Positions 1 to 7,581 of a DNA stretch of 64,000 nt are shown one piece after another. Source of the DNA: Parachitinimonas caeni. GTDB taxonomy: Bacteria > Pseudomonadota > Gammaproteobacteria > Burkholderiales > Chitinimonadaceae. The number at the start of each line of letters is the position of its first letter. Position 1 is the stretch's first letter. Where the stretch lies: contig NZ_JARRAF010000019.1 in assembly GCF_030129945.1 (NCBI RefSeq), forward strand, positions 1 to 64,000, given 5' to 3'. The position numbers and the translations under genes were made by a program. The notes below the pieces were generated by a model. That model did no database searches. It had not been told where the DNA came from and was given only the letters and a program-made list of their open reading frames with translations.

Positions 1-137
1 ACAATCATCACATCCCACAAAAAGCCCTCAACTTCTTGTCTCCGATTGAGGCTATGAAACAGTGGCAGGTTAAACAGCCGGATCTGTTTACGAGGAAAGT
101 TTATAAACAGGCGGAACCTGACACCTATAGCCATTGA
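1..137 (+). pseudogene. C-terminal remnant of an IS3/IS481-type transposase (cut by window edge)
   Basis: Frame 3 is open from the window edge to a TGA at 135-137 and reads about 44 residues. The pattern SPIEAMKQWQ followed by LFTRKVYKQ resembles the extreme C-terminus of rve-type (DDE) integrases of IS3/IS481 elements, where a similar proline and lysine-rich tail follows the last helix. The rest lies outside the window, so whether the element is intact cannot be seen. No matching terminal inverted repeat was recognised downstream. Confidence 0.55.
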
Positions 138-271
138 AAAGTGGGATAAAAAAAATATAAAAATTAGCTTCTTTCCCATTGCCGAGCCCGCCACATTTCT
201 GAAGTTAATGTTATTGCATTGCCAGGTATTGAATTCTGGCAGGACTCAATAGTTATAAAATTGAAAATCCC

Positions 272-700
272 CTATTTCTCAACTGTGAGAAACTTTAGAA
301 GAATCGGTGCGTGGTGATGTGCAGTGTGTGCCGAAAAAAGAGTACCTTTGATTTTAACTGATTTACCTAATAAAGGCCGAAGCTCCTGATATTCCTTTTG
401 TCTTAGTAATAGTTGCACCAAAGAAACACCTGTCATTGGCGTACTGCCGGGCTCGCTTTGGTCGCCTACGGTGCAAATGGGATTTCTGACTACCAAATAG
501 AATCCCGTTTCGGGATCATCACCATTCCTGATACTTTCGAAATTAGGAAGGCCCGGAAATGTTTTGCGAACCAACTTCCCTGAGAGTGTGACCACTTCTG
601 GCTCGTATTTGAGGCATTCTGCATTCGCACATGACGTAAGAACCAAAGCGTAAAACAACAGGTAGCTTGCACGAGAAATTGACATGGCTTTTGAACGCAT
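272..700 (-). CDS. DUF4431-like exported protein
   Basis: The 142-residue product starts with a hydrophobic signal segment (residues about 9-27). The signal ends in LTSCANAEC, which could be a lipobox (LTSC) or a type I cleavage site after ANA. The mature part has the core CLKYEPEVVTLSGKL, a PGLPNFESI stretch, RPLLGKSVKIKGTLF and a histidine-rich SAHTAHHH segment. I associate this pattern with small DUF4431 proteins of unknown function, predicted periplasmic. Translation may start at Met1 or at Met6 (685). It stands alone between two IS remnants, so it is probably a passenger of this mosaic region. Family assignment is from memory of the motif; the function is unknown. Confidence 0.6.
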   Translation of the reverse strand: MRSKAMSISRASYLLFYALVLTSCANAECLKYEPEVVTLSGKLVRKTFPGLPNFESIRNGDDPETGFYLVVRNPICTVGDQSEPGSTPMTGVSLVQLLLRQKEYQELRPLLGKSVKIKGTLFSAHTAHHHAPILLKFLTVEK

Positions 701-730
701 ACCGTTAAATTCGTAGAAGAAGCTGAAAAT

Positions 731-1246
731 TTAGTTCAGTTGCATTTCTGGCGGATCTGGATGGAGAGAACATCTTCCGCATTCAAGGCGACCAGCGCTG
801 ACTGATTGGAGCCGCTTTAATCGATGACAACCACTTGGTTGGCCATACTGAGCCATGGCTTGCTGAAAGCAACTCAGGGCAGCCGCATGATCCCGCTTGT
901 CACAGAGCAGGACGTCCACGGTTTTGCCTTCGGAATCGACGGCGCGATAGACATACTGCCATTTCGCCGAGATATGGACATCGGTCTCAGCCATCCGCCA
1001 CTTTGTACCCACTGCCTTTTTCTGTTGGCGAAACCGCTCAGTCAAGACCGGCAGAGAGCGGATCGCCCAGCGCTGTAGCGTACGATGATCCACCTGAACG
1101 CCTCGTTCGGCCATCATTTCCCCAATCTGCCGGTCACTCACGGAATAGGCCACAACCCAGCTGACACACTGCCGGAGGATTTCCACTGGAAACCGGAACC
1201 GTTTCACGTTCAACATCGATTTTCCCAACCGATTTGACCAGCCCAT
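731..1246 (-). pseudogene. IS6-family transposase, frameshifted and truncated
   Basis: The reading frame begins with an IS6-type N-terminus (helix-turn-helix with DRQIGEMMAERGVQVDHRTLQRW) and enters the DDE domain (AETDVHISAKWQYVYRAVDSEGKTVD). It then shifts frame near residue 138: the continuing sequence KSGSNQSAL... is present in another frame and breaks off shortly after IQIRQ. The catalytic C-terminal part is therefore missing. An IS6-like terminal repeat lies just upstream at 1274-1289. The element sits 14 bases beyond the last gene of the biosynthetic operon. A C-terminal piece of a very similar transposase lies at 49630-49869 and another N-terminal piece at 51204-51311. Confidence 0.8.
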
Positions 1247-1273
1247 AGCTTACAAATGACCACTGATTGGTAG

Positions 1274-1289
1274 CTAATGCAACAGAACC
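1274..1289. repeat. IS6-like terminal inverted repeat
   Basis: CTAATGCAACAGAACC read in reverse is GGTTCTGTTGCATTAG, which matches the GGTTCTGTTGCA start typical of IS6-family ends. Related copies occur at 37169-37184, 49964-49979, 51204-51219 and 51369-51384. Confidence 0.7.
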
Positions 1290-1302
1290 CCTGATAGCGC
1301 CT

Positions 1303-3201
1303 TCAGAGTAGTACTCGCTTGTAAAATGCCAGTTCTTCTTCCACTACTTTCTTTATGGTCTCAGGGCGTCTAAAGCCATGTGACTCGCCAGCAAATGGAA
1401 AGTACGCGACCGGCACATCCCGAGCCAGCACGGCTTCGTACATACGAGAAGACTGCGACGGTGGCACCACTTTATCTTCCAGCCCCTGGAACAAGATAAG
1501 TGGCTTGTTCAGCCTGTCCAAGGCGTGGATAGGTGACCGCTCAATGTATCTTTGCCTCTCGGTCGGATAGGGGCCGATCAGCTTTTCCAGGTCGTGGGAT
1601 TCAAACTTATGCGTCTCATGCACCAAAGATTCCAGATCGGCGATACCGTAGTGACTTGCCCCAGCTTTGAAGTCATCGAACTGGATCAAGGCAGACAAGG
1701 TGGTAAATCCGCCAGCACTGCCGCCACGGATTGCCATTCGAGACGCATCAACCTCGCCCCGCTCCACCAGAAATCTGGCACCGCAGACGGCATCCTGGCT
1801 ATCCACGATTCCCCAGCGCTCGCGCAATCTTTGCCGGTATTGGCGTCCATATCCGGTACTGCCACCGTAATTCACATCGAGTACGGCGAAACCACGACTG
1901 GTCCAAAACTGGATCGAATACTTGAGCGTGCTGGTGGTCGCACCGGTCGGGCCGCCATGTACCATTACCAGCAACGGCGGTAATTTGTTGGCATGAGAAG
2001 AAAATTCAGGGTGACTTGGCCGGTAAAAGAAGCCATATGCCCGCTCTCCGTCACAACCCGGAAAGCTAATTGACTCGGGAATTGACAGATAGCCGGGTTC
2101 AATCTGGGTGTCGAGCGTACACCTGAGTGGCTGGCAATCGAGTGGTTCCAGTCCGACTTTAACGACGGCATGCGCTTGGTCCGGGGCGCCAGCAATCAGC
2201 ACCGCATCATTGCCTATCATCTGCAGGGCATTGAAATCCCGGTAGGGCAAGTCAAAGGTCTGCGTGCGTCCGCTTTCCGGATCCAGCCGCGCCAGATGCC
2301 ATTCGCCTCGCTGGCAGTAGCTGCAGACGATGTGGCCCGACGCATCAAACCCATAGCTGGACATGCCTAACGACCACTGTGGCCGGGCAAATTCCGCTTC
2401 TATGGTCCAAAGTGGCTCAATTTTGCCTTGCCGTTCTCTGTAGAGATTCCACCAACCGGTGGCATCCGATACCCAGTGCAGCTCACCTGACGGAGACCAT
2501 TCCGGTTGAAAGATCGAGACTTCGGCCCCCCCATCAACCAGACGCTGGTCGCCTAGATGCCCGGCCGGCCCAAAATAGCCGCACCACAATTCGCAGCCAT
2601 CCCACGGCATATTCGGATGTTTCCAGCACAACCAGGCTATCGCTACGCCATCCGGGCTCAAGACCGGTGAGGAATAGAAGTCATGCCCTTCTGCCAGTAT
2701 CTGTTCCTCACCATCGTCCAGACGGATAGCAACCAGATAGTTCACCGGCGAAGCAGGCTGCGGTAGATGGCGCTCACAGACGGCAATCAGGCGGTTTCGG
2801 GCCGGGTCGTAGACCGGTTCCGCGTAACGCGACTCAGGCTGACGGCTGATCTGAAATACTTCGCCGTTACGCTCCCGGCAGTAGAGTTGCTGATCATCGG
2901 CATTCACAAAAAACACTCTGCCATCGCGGACTGAAAACTCACCGCCGCCGTATTCATGCACATCGCTACGGGCTTGAAACGGTGCATTCAGCAAGGTCTG
3001 CTCGGTACCATCCGGAAAACGGCAGACGACGGCCATTCGCCCCCCCTCGGTGGGACGGCTTTCATTCCAGTAAATACGATCGTTTTCGACAGCCAGCTGA
3101 CCAAAGCGAAGACAATGGCGCGCCAGAATGTCTGAGGACACGGGAGAGGGCCAGTAACCGTATTCCACGGTATTGGCGGAACTTTCATTAGGACTGTTCA
3201 T
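1303..3201 (-). CDS. S9-family (prolyl oligopeptidase-type) serine peptidase
   Basis: The protein has about 632 residues from the ATG at 3201; a TTG just before it is less likely. It has a beta-propeller N-terminal half (tryptophan and aspartate-rich blades such as LSPDGVAIAWLCWK and WSPSGELHWVSD) and a C-terminal alpha/beta-hydrolase domain. The nucleophile is in RGGSAGGF, the acid in LEDKVVPP and the histidine in GESHGF: a complete S9 triad, closest in layout to the acylaminoacyl-peptidase/DPP branch. No signal peptide is visible, so it is probably cytoplasmic. It is the last gene of the biosynthetic operon, 41 bases after the glycosyltransferase. Its place suggests trimming of a peptide product or of the KRPQ polyprotein; S9 enzymes often cut after proline and every repeat contains Pro. 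Substrate is inference. Confidence 0.88.
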   Translation of the reverse strand: MNSPNESSANTVEYGYWPSPVSSDILARHCLRFGQLAVENDRIYWNESRPTEGGRMAVVCRFPDGTEQTLLNAPFQARSDVHEYGGGEFSVRDGRVFFVNADDQQLYCRERNGEVFQISRQPESRYAEPVYDPARNRLIAVCERHLPQPASPVNYLVAIRLDDGEEQILAEGHDFYSSPVLSPDGVAIAWLCWKHPNMPWDGCELWCGYFGPAGHLGDQRLVDGGAEVSIFQPEWSPSGELHWVSDATGWWNLYRERQGKIEPLWTIEAEFARPQWSLGMSSYGFDASGHIVCSYCQRGEWHLARLDPESGRTQTFDLPYRDFNALQMIGNDAVLIAGAPDQAHAVVKVGLEPLDCQPLRCTLDTQIEPGYLSIPESISFPGCDGERAYGFFYRPSHPEFSSHANKLPPLLVMVHGGPTGATTSTLKYSIQFWTSRGFAVLDVNYGGSTGYGRQYRQRLRERWGIVDSQDAVCGARFLVERGEVDASRMAIRGGSAGGFTTLSALIQFDDFKAGASHYGIADLESLVHETHKFESHDLEKLIGPYPTERQRYIERSPIHALDRLNKPLILFQGLEDKVVPPSQSSRMYEAVLARDVPVAYFPFAGESHGFRRPETIKKVVEEELAFYKRVLL

Positions 3202-3244
3202 CAACGACTTTCAAAATGGATGGCCGAGCAAGGTCTGCCGCTAG

Positions 3245-4654
3245 TCAGGCATATTCAGGTTGCGTACTGGCGGGGACCAGATCATGCAGTCGATCCTGGC
3301 TTGGTAACCCCGCATACTGTTCAAGGGTCAACGCCACCTTTCCCTCCTCCTCATAATTCCGGAACACACGCTGAAAGTGCGCGGCCTGTCTTGAAAATTC
3401 AGGCTGACCCAGTATCTGCTGGATCTGGGCATGCAAAGAGGTCGCTGTTGCTGTGGCGGGGTCGGCGACCAGACCAAGACCGTGATAGGCAATGCGGGCG
3501 GCCATTCCCGGCTGGTCCGCATATTGGGGCAGTACCAGAAGCGGCACCCCACACCACAGTGCCTCTTTGGTCGAATTGGCGCCACCGTGGTTGATCAGCA
3601 AGTGTGCCTGCGCCATAGCCGAGAGTTGCGGTGCCCACTCGGTAATCTGGATGCGCTCAGGCCAATGACTACGGGACTGCTTCAAGTGCAGGGCGGCCTC
3701 GGCATGGCCTGTTGCCAAAACCAGCCGCCAGTCGGACGCGGCCAGAACAGCCTGGAGGACACTCTGATATAGCGCCAGCTTGTGGGGGCTCATCTGTTTA
3801 CCCACGGTTCCCAGATTGCAGTAAATCAGCGGGCCCTCCCCTGGCGGGGGGGTGAATGCCTGGGTGGCGCGTTGCAGATCAAGGCATGGCCCCAAATACG
3901 CTACGCCAGTGGGTAAGGGTCTGGCACGAGGAAAGTCGAATTCTGCCGCGTGAAGTACCAATTCCGGTACGGAGCGGAAACTCAAATCAAACGCCAGAGG
4001 GCGAGTACGGTTCTCCTGCTTCAAGCAAAACCCCGTATGACGCGCGGCCAGTAATAAGGCTGAGCGATGGGAGATACCATATCGCCACTGTTGCCACAGG
4101 CAATCCACCCGATAGCGGAGGTAGCGCGCACGCATACGCCACCATTCCCATTCCACTCGCACCCTTCCCTGCCAGTCATGGGTAGGCTTCAGACCACAGG
4201 TATACGGCGGGACCCAAGGGTCGTAACTCAGCAGTGGTTTGGTACTGAAAGACACTGCAGGCAGGTTCTGGCGCTGAAAAAAAGGATAGACACCCAGCTG
4301 GAATGGCTGAAACAACAGCAAGTCGGGCTTGAAGGTGGCGGCGACTGCAGCCGCCCCTTGCTCAGCCACGCTTAGCCAGTGGTCAAACTCTGCCAGGCGG
4401 GCTGGTTTGGGGAGTTTGAATAACGCATCCTCATCCGGGCTATCCAGCCAGGGGGCGGGTAGATGGCTGAAGCCTGCCGCCTCAATCGCCGCAGGCGAAC
4501 CAGCACTCAGAAAAGCCACCTGATGCCCGCGCAGCTGCAGGCGACGTGCAACGCCCAGCACGGCATGCAAATGGCCTGTGTGCTCGCCGACGACAAACAG
4601 AAAGCGCCCCCATCGACGTGTTGTGGATGGGTGATTCGATTCAGCAGATCCCAT
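3245..4654 (-). CDS. MGT-type glycosyltransferase (GT1, GT-B fold)
   Basis: I start at the ATG at 4654, giving about 469 residues. It has an AAGGG ribosome-binding site and overlaps the end of the oxidase gene by 14 bases; the open frame extends further but runs into that gene. The N-terminal acceptor domain starts GRFLFVVGEHTGHLHAVLGVARRL. The C-terminal donor domain has the nucleotide-sugar signature around HGGANSTKEALWCGVPLLV, followed by PQYADQPGMAARI. This is the architecture of UDP-sugar macrolide, flavonoid or carotenoid glucosyltransferases. Translational coupling to the oxidase suggests it acts on the pathway product, for example the phenolic oxygen of an arylglycine, either as decoration or as reversible self-protection. 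Acceptor and sugar cannot be read from the sequence. Confidence 0.87.
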   Translation of the reverse strand: MGSAESNHPSTTRRWGRFLFVVGEHTGHLHAVLGVARRLQLRGHQVAFLSAGSPAAIEAAGFSHLPAPWLDSPDEDALFKLPKPARLAEFDHWLSVAEQGAAAVAATFKPDLLLFQPFQLGVYPFFQRQNLPAVSFSTKPLLSYDPWVPPYTCGLKPTHDWQGRVRVEWEWWRMRARYLRYRVDCLWQQWRYGISHRSALLLAARHTGFCLKQENRTRPLAFDLSFRSVPELVLHAAEFDFPRARPLPTGVAYLGPCLDLQRATQAFTPPPGEGPLIYCNLGTVGKQMSPHKLALYQSVLQAVLAASDWRLVLATGHAEAALHLKQSRSHWPERIQITEWAPQLSAMAQAHLLINHGGANSTKEALWCGVPLLVLPQYADQPGMAARIAYHGLGLVADPATATATSLHAQIQQILGQPEFSRQAAHFQRVFRNYEEEGKVALTLEQYAGLPSQDRLHDLVPASTQPEYA

Positions 4655-5798
4655 ACATCCCTTTCTCTCGCCATTGTCCGGCCTGTGCCACCGACACCAT
4701 GCCCAACAGCGACATGGCCCGGGCCACATCCTGCTTTAACAAGGCAATCAGGTGCTCGACCGCCGCTTCGCCACCGCTAGCCAGGGCAAACAAAAATGGA
4801 CGCCCCAGGAACACCATGCCTGCCCCCATGGCAATCGCTTTCACGATGTCCTCCCCGCTCCGGACCCCGGAATCCAGCAGCAAACTCGCAGCCGGGATGC
4901 CACCGGCAGACATCGCCGGCAGCATGCTGAGCGGCGCCGGCGCTGAATCGAACTGCCGGCCACCATGATTGGATACCACCACCGCATCGAATCCGAGTCC
5001 AAGTGCTTGTTGGGCATCTTCAGCGGCCAGCACGCCTTTCAGTATCAGCTTTCGCGGCCAGCGCTCACGTATCCTGGCCAAGGTGGCCCAGTCCAGTGTT
5101 CCGCCGGTCTGCCAGGCCATCAACGACGAGAAGGACAGCGCGGCCTGATCCTCGCCGGGCATGGCCAGATTGGGGAAGGTAATCGGCCCTGCCAGCACCC
5201 GTCGCGCCGCCCAGTGGGGATGACAGAGGGTGGTGACGATATTTCCAAGACTGGGCCGCAAAGGCAGCTTCAAGCCATGCCTTAAATCTCTCAATCGTTT
5301 GCCTGGCGCAGCCACGTCCGCCGTCACCACCAGAACGGGGCATCCTGCCCGCTCTGCCCGATCAAGCAGACTGTTGGCGGCGCTGGTGGATTTCGGCGCA
5401 TAAAACTGAAACCAGGGCGCTTGCCCGAGCGCATCCGCAATCTGCTCCAAAGGGGTGTTGCTGGTCGCGCTTAAAACAAACGGTACGCCGCAACGCGCCG
5501 CCACACGCGCCAGCATCTGATCGGCTTGCGGATGAACCAATCCACATAGGCCCAGGGGGGCAATACCGAACGGCACCTCAAATCGTTGCCCCATGCAATC
5601 CACCGAAAGATCCTGCTGGGCATGGCACGCCCCCAGGCGCGGCACCAGTTCGACGCGGGCGAAGGCAGTGGCATTACGCGCCAGCGCACGTTCAGACCCT
5701 GCGCCGCCGTCGATGAAATCAAAGGCATATCGCGGCAGGCGACGACGGGCACGCTGGCGAAAGTCATCGACCGTATGAAAATCAGCAAACAAGGACAT
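4641..5798 (-). CDS. FMN-dependent alpha-hydroxyacid oxidase (hydroxymandelate oxidase-like)
   Basis: The 385-residue product has the full family pattern: an N-terminal DFIDGGAGSE flavin-binding stretch, Lys in LILKGVLAAED, and the catalytic His278 with its arginine in SNHGGRQFDSA, then a phosphate-binding DSGVRSGEDIVKAIAMGA. Length is normal. Enzymes of this family oxidise lactate, glycolate or (hydroxy)mandelate. Here it lies in one operon with a hydroxymandelate-synthase-like gene and an arylglycine-type aminotransferase. That makes oxidation of (4-hydroxy)mandelate to (4-hydroxy)benzoylformate the likely step, equivalent to Hmo/NocN in hydroxyphenylglycine pathways. It overlaps the PLP enzyme gene upstream by 17 bases. 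Family certain; exact substrate is inferred from context. Confidence 0.9.
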   Translation of the reverse strand: MSLFADFHTVDDFRQRARRRLPRYAFDFIDGGAGSERALARNATAFARVELVPRLGACHAQQDLSVDCMGQRFEVPFGIAPLGLCGLVHPQADQMLARVAARCGVPFVLSATSNTPLEQIADALGQAPWFQFYAPKSTSAANSLLDRAERAGCPVLVVTADVAAPGKRLRDLRHGLKLPLRPSLGNIVTTLCHPHWAARRVLAGPITFPNLAMPGEDQAALSFSSLMAWQTGGTLDWATLARIRERWPRKLILKGVLAAEDAQQALGLGFDAVVVSNHGGRQFDSAPAPLSMLPAMSAGGIPAASLLLDSGVRSGEDIVKAIAMGAGMVFLGRPFLFALASGGEAAVEHLIALLKQDVARAMSLLGMVSVAQAGQWREKGMYGIC

Positions 5799-6798
5799 GG
5801 TTTTCTATCTGACCGCCAGACGCAGACAACGCCGGTTCGGCCATTGCGGGTAGCAGGAAATCTGCAAAATCCCGTTCAGGGCGGGTAAATGGCGTTTGCC
5901 AGGTCCCCCCCGAACACCAGAACAGGGCGGGTTCGGGGTCTGCCAGCAGGGCAGCAAACGCACGGCCGGCATAAGTCTGGTCCAGCGCCACATTGTGATG
6001 CTGCACAAACAGCGCAGAGGCGTGCTGTGCGGCGTCCGAAGCCTCACCGTAAGCGGCAGAGGTGCTGCTGTTGACGACATGCAGCCGCTCCAGAACGGCT
6101 GTGACGGCCGGCGCATCCCCTGTCCAGGCAGCAAAGGCCTCGTCCAGCAAAGTTTCGAAAGCTTCTGCCGAGGCAGGGGTATCCGCCGATACGCCGACGG
6201 CAACCACCTGCAACGGCGACTTGGCCAGCGCCAATCCGAAGGCCAGACCCAGTGCCAGGCGGCCCGTCGCGGCGGCCACATAAACCCGCTTCGGCTTGGG
6301 TTCCAGTTGCCTCACCTGCGAAGCCAGTTCGAGCCCCGCCGCGATATAAGCTCGCGGTGCCAGCGGATGAGTACCACCAAAGGGCAGCAGGAAAGGTCTT
6401 GCCCCCTGTGCGCGCAAATCGTCAACAAAGCGAAGCACCCAGGGGCTGCTGCTGCGCAGTGAGACCCCATCTGGGGCGGCGTGATAATGACAACCGTACG
6501 TCATCCCCAGATTCATGGCCTGCCGGGCCCCGGCGGACGCCACCTGCCGCCGAACCAGGGCATGGCAGGAATAGGCGGCCTGATGGCAGGCGTACGCACT
6601 GGCAGCCACCAGCGAAGACCCCGCGCTGGCAAGGCAAACCAATGTATCCGCGCCGGCTTCTGCCATCAGCGGCAACACCACATCCAGCAAGCGCCACTTG
6701 GAACAGCCAGCCCCCGCACTCAAACGATCATCCCATTTGATGAAGGTAGGCGTCTGGCGCCAGGCAAGACGCTCAATGGGGGTAATGGGAAGCGACAC
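5782..6798 (-). CDS. PLP-dependent enzyme of the ACC deaminase / D-cysteine desulfhydrase family (NocJ-like)
   Basis: The 338-residue protein begins with a GTG codon 6 bases after the MbtH stop. It keeps the fold-type II features: the PLP lysine in AGCSKWRLLD (about Lys34), a substrate loop near LASAGSSLVAASAYA, and a glycine-rich phosphate site AAATGRLALGLAFG. ACC deaminases and D-cysteine desulfhydrases are the textbook members. In nocardicin biosynthesis the homologue NocJ instead epimerises the amino acid side chain attached to the phenol. In this operon, beside MbtH, the oxidase and a SAM-dependent transferase, the NocJ-type role is more attractive than a catabolic one. Family is confident; the reaction is inference. 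Confidence 0.8.
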   Translation of the reverse strand: MSLPITPIERLAWRQTPTFIKWDDRLSAGAGCSKWRLLDVVLPLMAEAGADTLVCLASAGSSLVAASAYACHQAAYSCHALVRRQVASAGARQAMNLGMTYGCHYHAAPDGVSLRSSSPWVLRFVDDLRAQGARPFLLPFGGTHPLAPRAYIAAGLELASQVRQLEPKPKRVYVAAATGRLALGLAFGLALAKSPLQVVAVGVSADTPASAEAFETLLDEAFAAWTGDAPAVTAVLERLHVVNSSTSAAYGEASDAAQHASALFVQHHNVALDQTYAGRAFAALLADPEPALFWCSGGTWQTPFTRPERDFADFLLPAMAEPALSASGGQIENHVLVC

Positions 6799-6804
6799 GT
6801 CGCA

Positions 6805-7002
6805 TCAACCCAGCTGCGGACCAGACCAGTTTTGTTCGATCCAGCTCAGGCATTCAGCCCGGCTCCCCTTCATGTCCAGAGGGTCCCAGCCTGCAGGCAA
6901 GGTTTTTACTGAAGGCCAGATCGAATGGTCGCCCTTGGCATTGCGTACCACCAGATAGTGTTCGAAGGGGTCGCGTTCATCGTTTGTTTGAACCGTAGAC
7001 AT
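6805..7002 (-). CDS. MbtH-like NRPS accessory protein
   Basis: Start chosen at the ATG at 7002 (65 residues), which has an AGAGG ribosome-binding site at suitable distance; an upstream ATG would overlap it. The family signature is present: DHSIWPSVKTLPAGW with conserved tryptophans, then SRAECLSWIEQNW. MbtH proteins bind the N-terminal part of adenylation domains and are often needed for their folding and activity. Its position among the arylglycine genes fits the two arylglycine-type adenylation domains predicted in the NRPS proteins of this operon. Confidence 0.93.
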   Translation of the reverse strand: MSTVQTNDERDPFEHYLVVRNAKGDHSIWPSVKTLPAGWDPLDMKGSRAECLSWIEQNWSGPQLG

Positions 7003-7034
7003 CGGTTGCATTCCTCTAATGTGTGACAGGATTC

Positions 7035-7556
7035 TCAATAAAGTTTGCCGGCTTCCAGCGTCCGGAAGAGCCGTTCGACAGAACGGTCGGTAAAGGCCCC
7101 GCCGCGACGCTCAATCAATTCGTAGCGCACTTCCGAGTCAGGTGTCCGACCCAGGAAAACCTGACGGATGCCGTGATCAACGATCATGGGGGTATCCATC
7201 ACAATGCCGTTTGCTTCCAGACTGGCTACGGCCCGGTCCAGATCTGACACGGCCAGCGCCACATGCTGGACCCCCTGACCATGACGGGCGATGAATTGCG
7301 AAACCTGAGACGCTTCGCACATGCCTTGCACCAGCACGACCACCGCCTTGCCTGCCTTCATGACGGCAGACCTCATAGCCGTATGTTCGCCGGTCGTGAC
7401 TCTGCGGCTGACTTCCGTGAAGCCCAGTGCCCGGCTGTGCCACGCTACGGCAGCATCCAGATCTTCAACGGCGATGGCGACATGATCGAGTTCCAGAATC
7501 AAGTCTTGAATACTGGCCAAAGCGGGCTGTGAATGGGGAGTGGTAAGCGTTTCCAT
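7035..7556 (-). CDS. Single-domain VOC protein resembling the catalytic half of HPPD / hydroxymandelate synthase
   Basis: Only 173 residues, against roughly 350 for 4-hydroxyphenylpyruvate dioxygenase (HPPD) or hydroxymandelate synthase (HmaS). The order of motifs follows their iron-binding C-terminal domain: LELDHVAIAV (His25), a LGF strand, QFIARHGQGVQHVAL (His98), a shortened middle, then VRYELIERRGG (Glu146) and a final helix ERLFRTLEAG. The two His and one Glu form the expected Fe(II) site. With the FMN oxidase and the aminotransferase of this operon it would complete a hydroxyphenylpyruvate - hydroxymandelate - hydroxybenzoylformate - hydroxyphenylglycine route. Other VOC functions (epimerase, resistance protein) remain possible, but the ERRGG tail favours HPPD/HmaS. 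Confidence 0.75.
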   Translation of the reverse strand: METLTTPHSQPALASIQDLILELDHVAIAVEDLDAAVAWHSRALGFTEVSRRVTTGEHTAMRSAVMKAGKAVVVLVQGMCEASQVSQFIARHGQGVQHVALAVSDLDRAVASLEANGIVMDTPMIVDHGIRQVFLGRTPDSEVRYELIERRGGAFTDRSVERLFRTLEAGKLY

Positions 7557-7581
7557 ATTTGTTTTTGCCTCGTAGAAAGGA

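Noticed and set aside
7035-7556. Antibiotic-resistance VOC protein or methylmalonyl-CoA epimerase
   Set aside because: Motif order and the ERRGG tail fit the HPPD/HmaS catalytic domain better, and the oxidase and aminotransferase genes lie in the same operon; not excluded by experiment.
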